Shown here piece after piece: positions 5,251 through 5,748 of a stretch of DNA of 5,748 bases; position 1 is the stretch's first letter, and each line of letters starts with the position of its first letter. Made by a program: the position numbers and the translations under genes. The notes beneath the pieces were generated by a model. It made no database searches. It saw only the letters and a program-made list of their open reading frames with translations, and had not been told where the DNA came from. The stretch is from Pyrodictium delaneyi (GTDB lineage Archaea; Thermoproteota; Thermoprotei_A; Sulfolobales; Pyrodictiaceae): assembly GCA_015661645.1 (NCBI GenBank), contig DQVR01000081.1:1-5748 (forward strand), in the 5' to 3' direction.

Positions 5251-5748
5251 TTGGAGATAAGGAGGAACCTCATAGCCTCCACACGCACACTAGCCCTACC
5301 GCTAGCCCAAGCTGTGGAGAAGCTCTACGAGATAGGCTTCACCAGGATAGACGTGAACTACGCGAACCTTGAGCGTAGCGGCGTGGACGACCCTTCGGTC
5401 TTGACTCACTTCCGTGGGGCTCTTCTGACAGCTGCAAAGATAGGCGCTGAGCCTGTTACGCTACATGCACCCTGGGAGGACTACTTCCTACTACCGCTCG
5501 GCAGAGGTATAGACCATGCCGTGGCGGAGGCCAAGCTGCTCGTAGAGATGGCCTATAGCTATGGGGTTGAGGTAGTTGTATTCCACCCGTTCTCCGCGAA
5601 GCATGTAGGTTCGCATAGAGTGGAATGGCTTAACAAAAGGTTCTTCGCGCTCCTAGCTGAGTATTCTGAGCGCGAGGGCCTCTCAGTAGTAGCGGTTGAG
5701 AATGCTGCACGCGGTCAGCCCTGGAGAAGCCTTGAAAAACTTGTGGAA
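5251..5748 (+). CDS. Sugar phosphate isomerase/epimerase-like TIM-barrel protein (AP endonuclease 2 family), 3' end missing
   Basis: The first 166 codons of a protein of the xylose isomerase-like TIM-barrel superfamily, which includes endonuclease IV and many sugar isomerases/epimerases; the frame is open to the window edge, where roughly 100 more residues would be expected. Landmarks are an N-terminal IRRNLIASTRTLALPLAQAVEKLYEIGFTRIDV stretch (beginning at residue 3, strand then helix then strand), LHAPWED with H72, VVVFHPFSA with H112, and VAVENAARG with E150. H72, H112 and E150 correspond in order to the metal-binding His, His and Glu of endonuclease IV (its LHAPY, FHPG and LE(T/N) strands). 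The start is TTG, supported by a GGTGG site and lack of other starts. It has its own TATA-like box, so it is probably not in the guaB transcript. The family is catalytically diverse: sugar isomerase, epimerase and DNA repair nuclease all remain possible; I favour the first because the N-terminus is short and lacks endonuclease IV's usual GxHxS opening. Confidence 0.8.
   Translation, partial: MEIRRNLIASTRTLALPLAQAVEKLYEIGFTRIDVNYANLERSGVDDPSVLTHFRGALLTAAKIGAEPVTLHAPWEDYFLLPLGRGIDHAVAEAKLLVEMAYSYGVEVVVFHPFSAKHVGSHRVEWLNKRFFALLAEYSEREGLSVVAVENAARGQPWRSLEKLVE

Noticed and set aside
1..5748. CRISPR array, tRNA, transposase or defence genes
   Set aside because: No regularly spaced repeats, cloverleaf-like segments, terminal inverted repeats or defence-type motifs were noticed; the window is filled by five metabolic-type genes.

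Overview
The window looks like chromosomal DNA of a hyperthermophilic crenarchaeon, most plausibly a Desulfurococcales/Pyrodictiaceae-like organism. This is inferred from three things: nearly every gene starts with GTG or TTG; arginine, isoleucine and leucine are mostly AGG/AGA, ATA and CTA/CTC; and the short spacers hold archaeal TATA-like AT islands and GGTG-type ribosome sites rather than bacterial -35/-10 boxes. Species cannot be fixed from the sequence. There are five protein genes and almost no free DNA: the longest non-coding stretches are about 80-95 bases. No tRNA, rRNA, CRISPR array, insertion sequence or prophage gene was seen.

Layout. (1) 14-1222, plus: a complete PLP-dependent fold-type I aminotransferase of the LysN/aromatic/KAT II group. 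(2) 1219-2100, minus: a short, degenerate medium-chain dehydrogenase/reductase-like protein whose stop codon overlaps that of the aminotransferase tail to tail. (3) 2120-3613, minus, extending upstream: a fused one-chain GMP synthase (guaA), 19 bases upstream of gene 2 and probably co-transcribed with it. (4) 3748-5157, plus: IMP dehydrogenase (guaB), divergent from guaA. (5) 5251-5748, plus: the first 166 codons of an endonuclease IV/xylose isomerase-like TIM-barrel protein, running off the window.

How they fit together. guaB and guaA encode consecutive steps, IMP to XMP to GMP, the whole dedicated route from IMP to guanine nucleotides. They fire away from one spacer with a single AT-rich island inside a CCGGG/CCCGG inverted repeat, so they may share a control region. 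The aminotransferase and TIM-barrel gene have no evident link to purine synthesis.

Points worth a second look. The conserved first strand of GuaA lies upstream of the only in-frame ATG and can only be reached by a non-standard start (CTG) or from an ATG that is one base out of frame. The IMP dehydrogenase has a changed cation/catalytic loop, a degenerate C-terminal cation motif and a cysteine cluster in its CBS module. The dehydrogenase-like protein has lost zinc ligands. I did not find an obviously new multi-gene system; this is mainly a housekeeping locus with odd individual genes.
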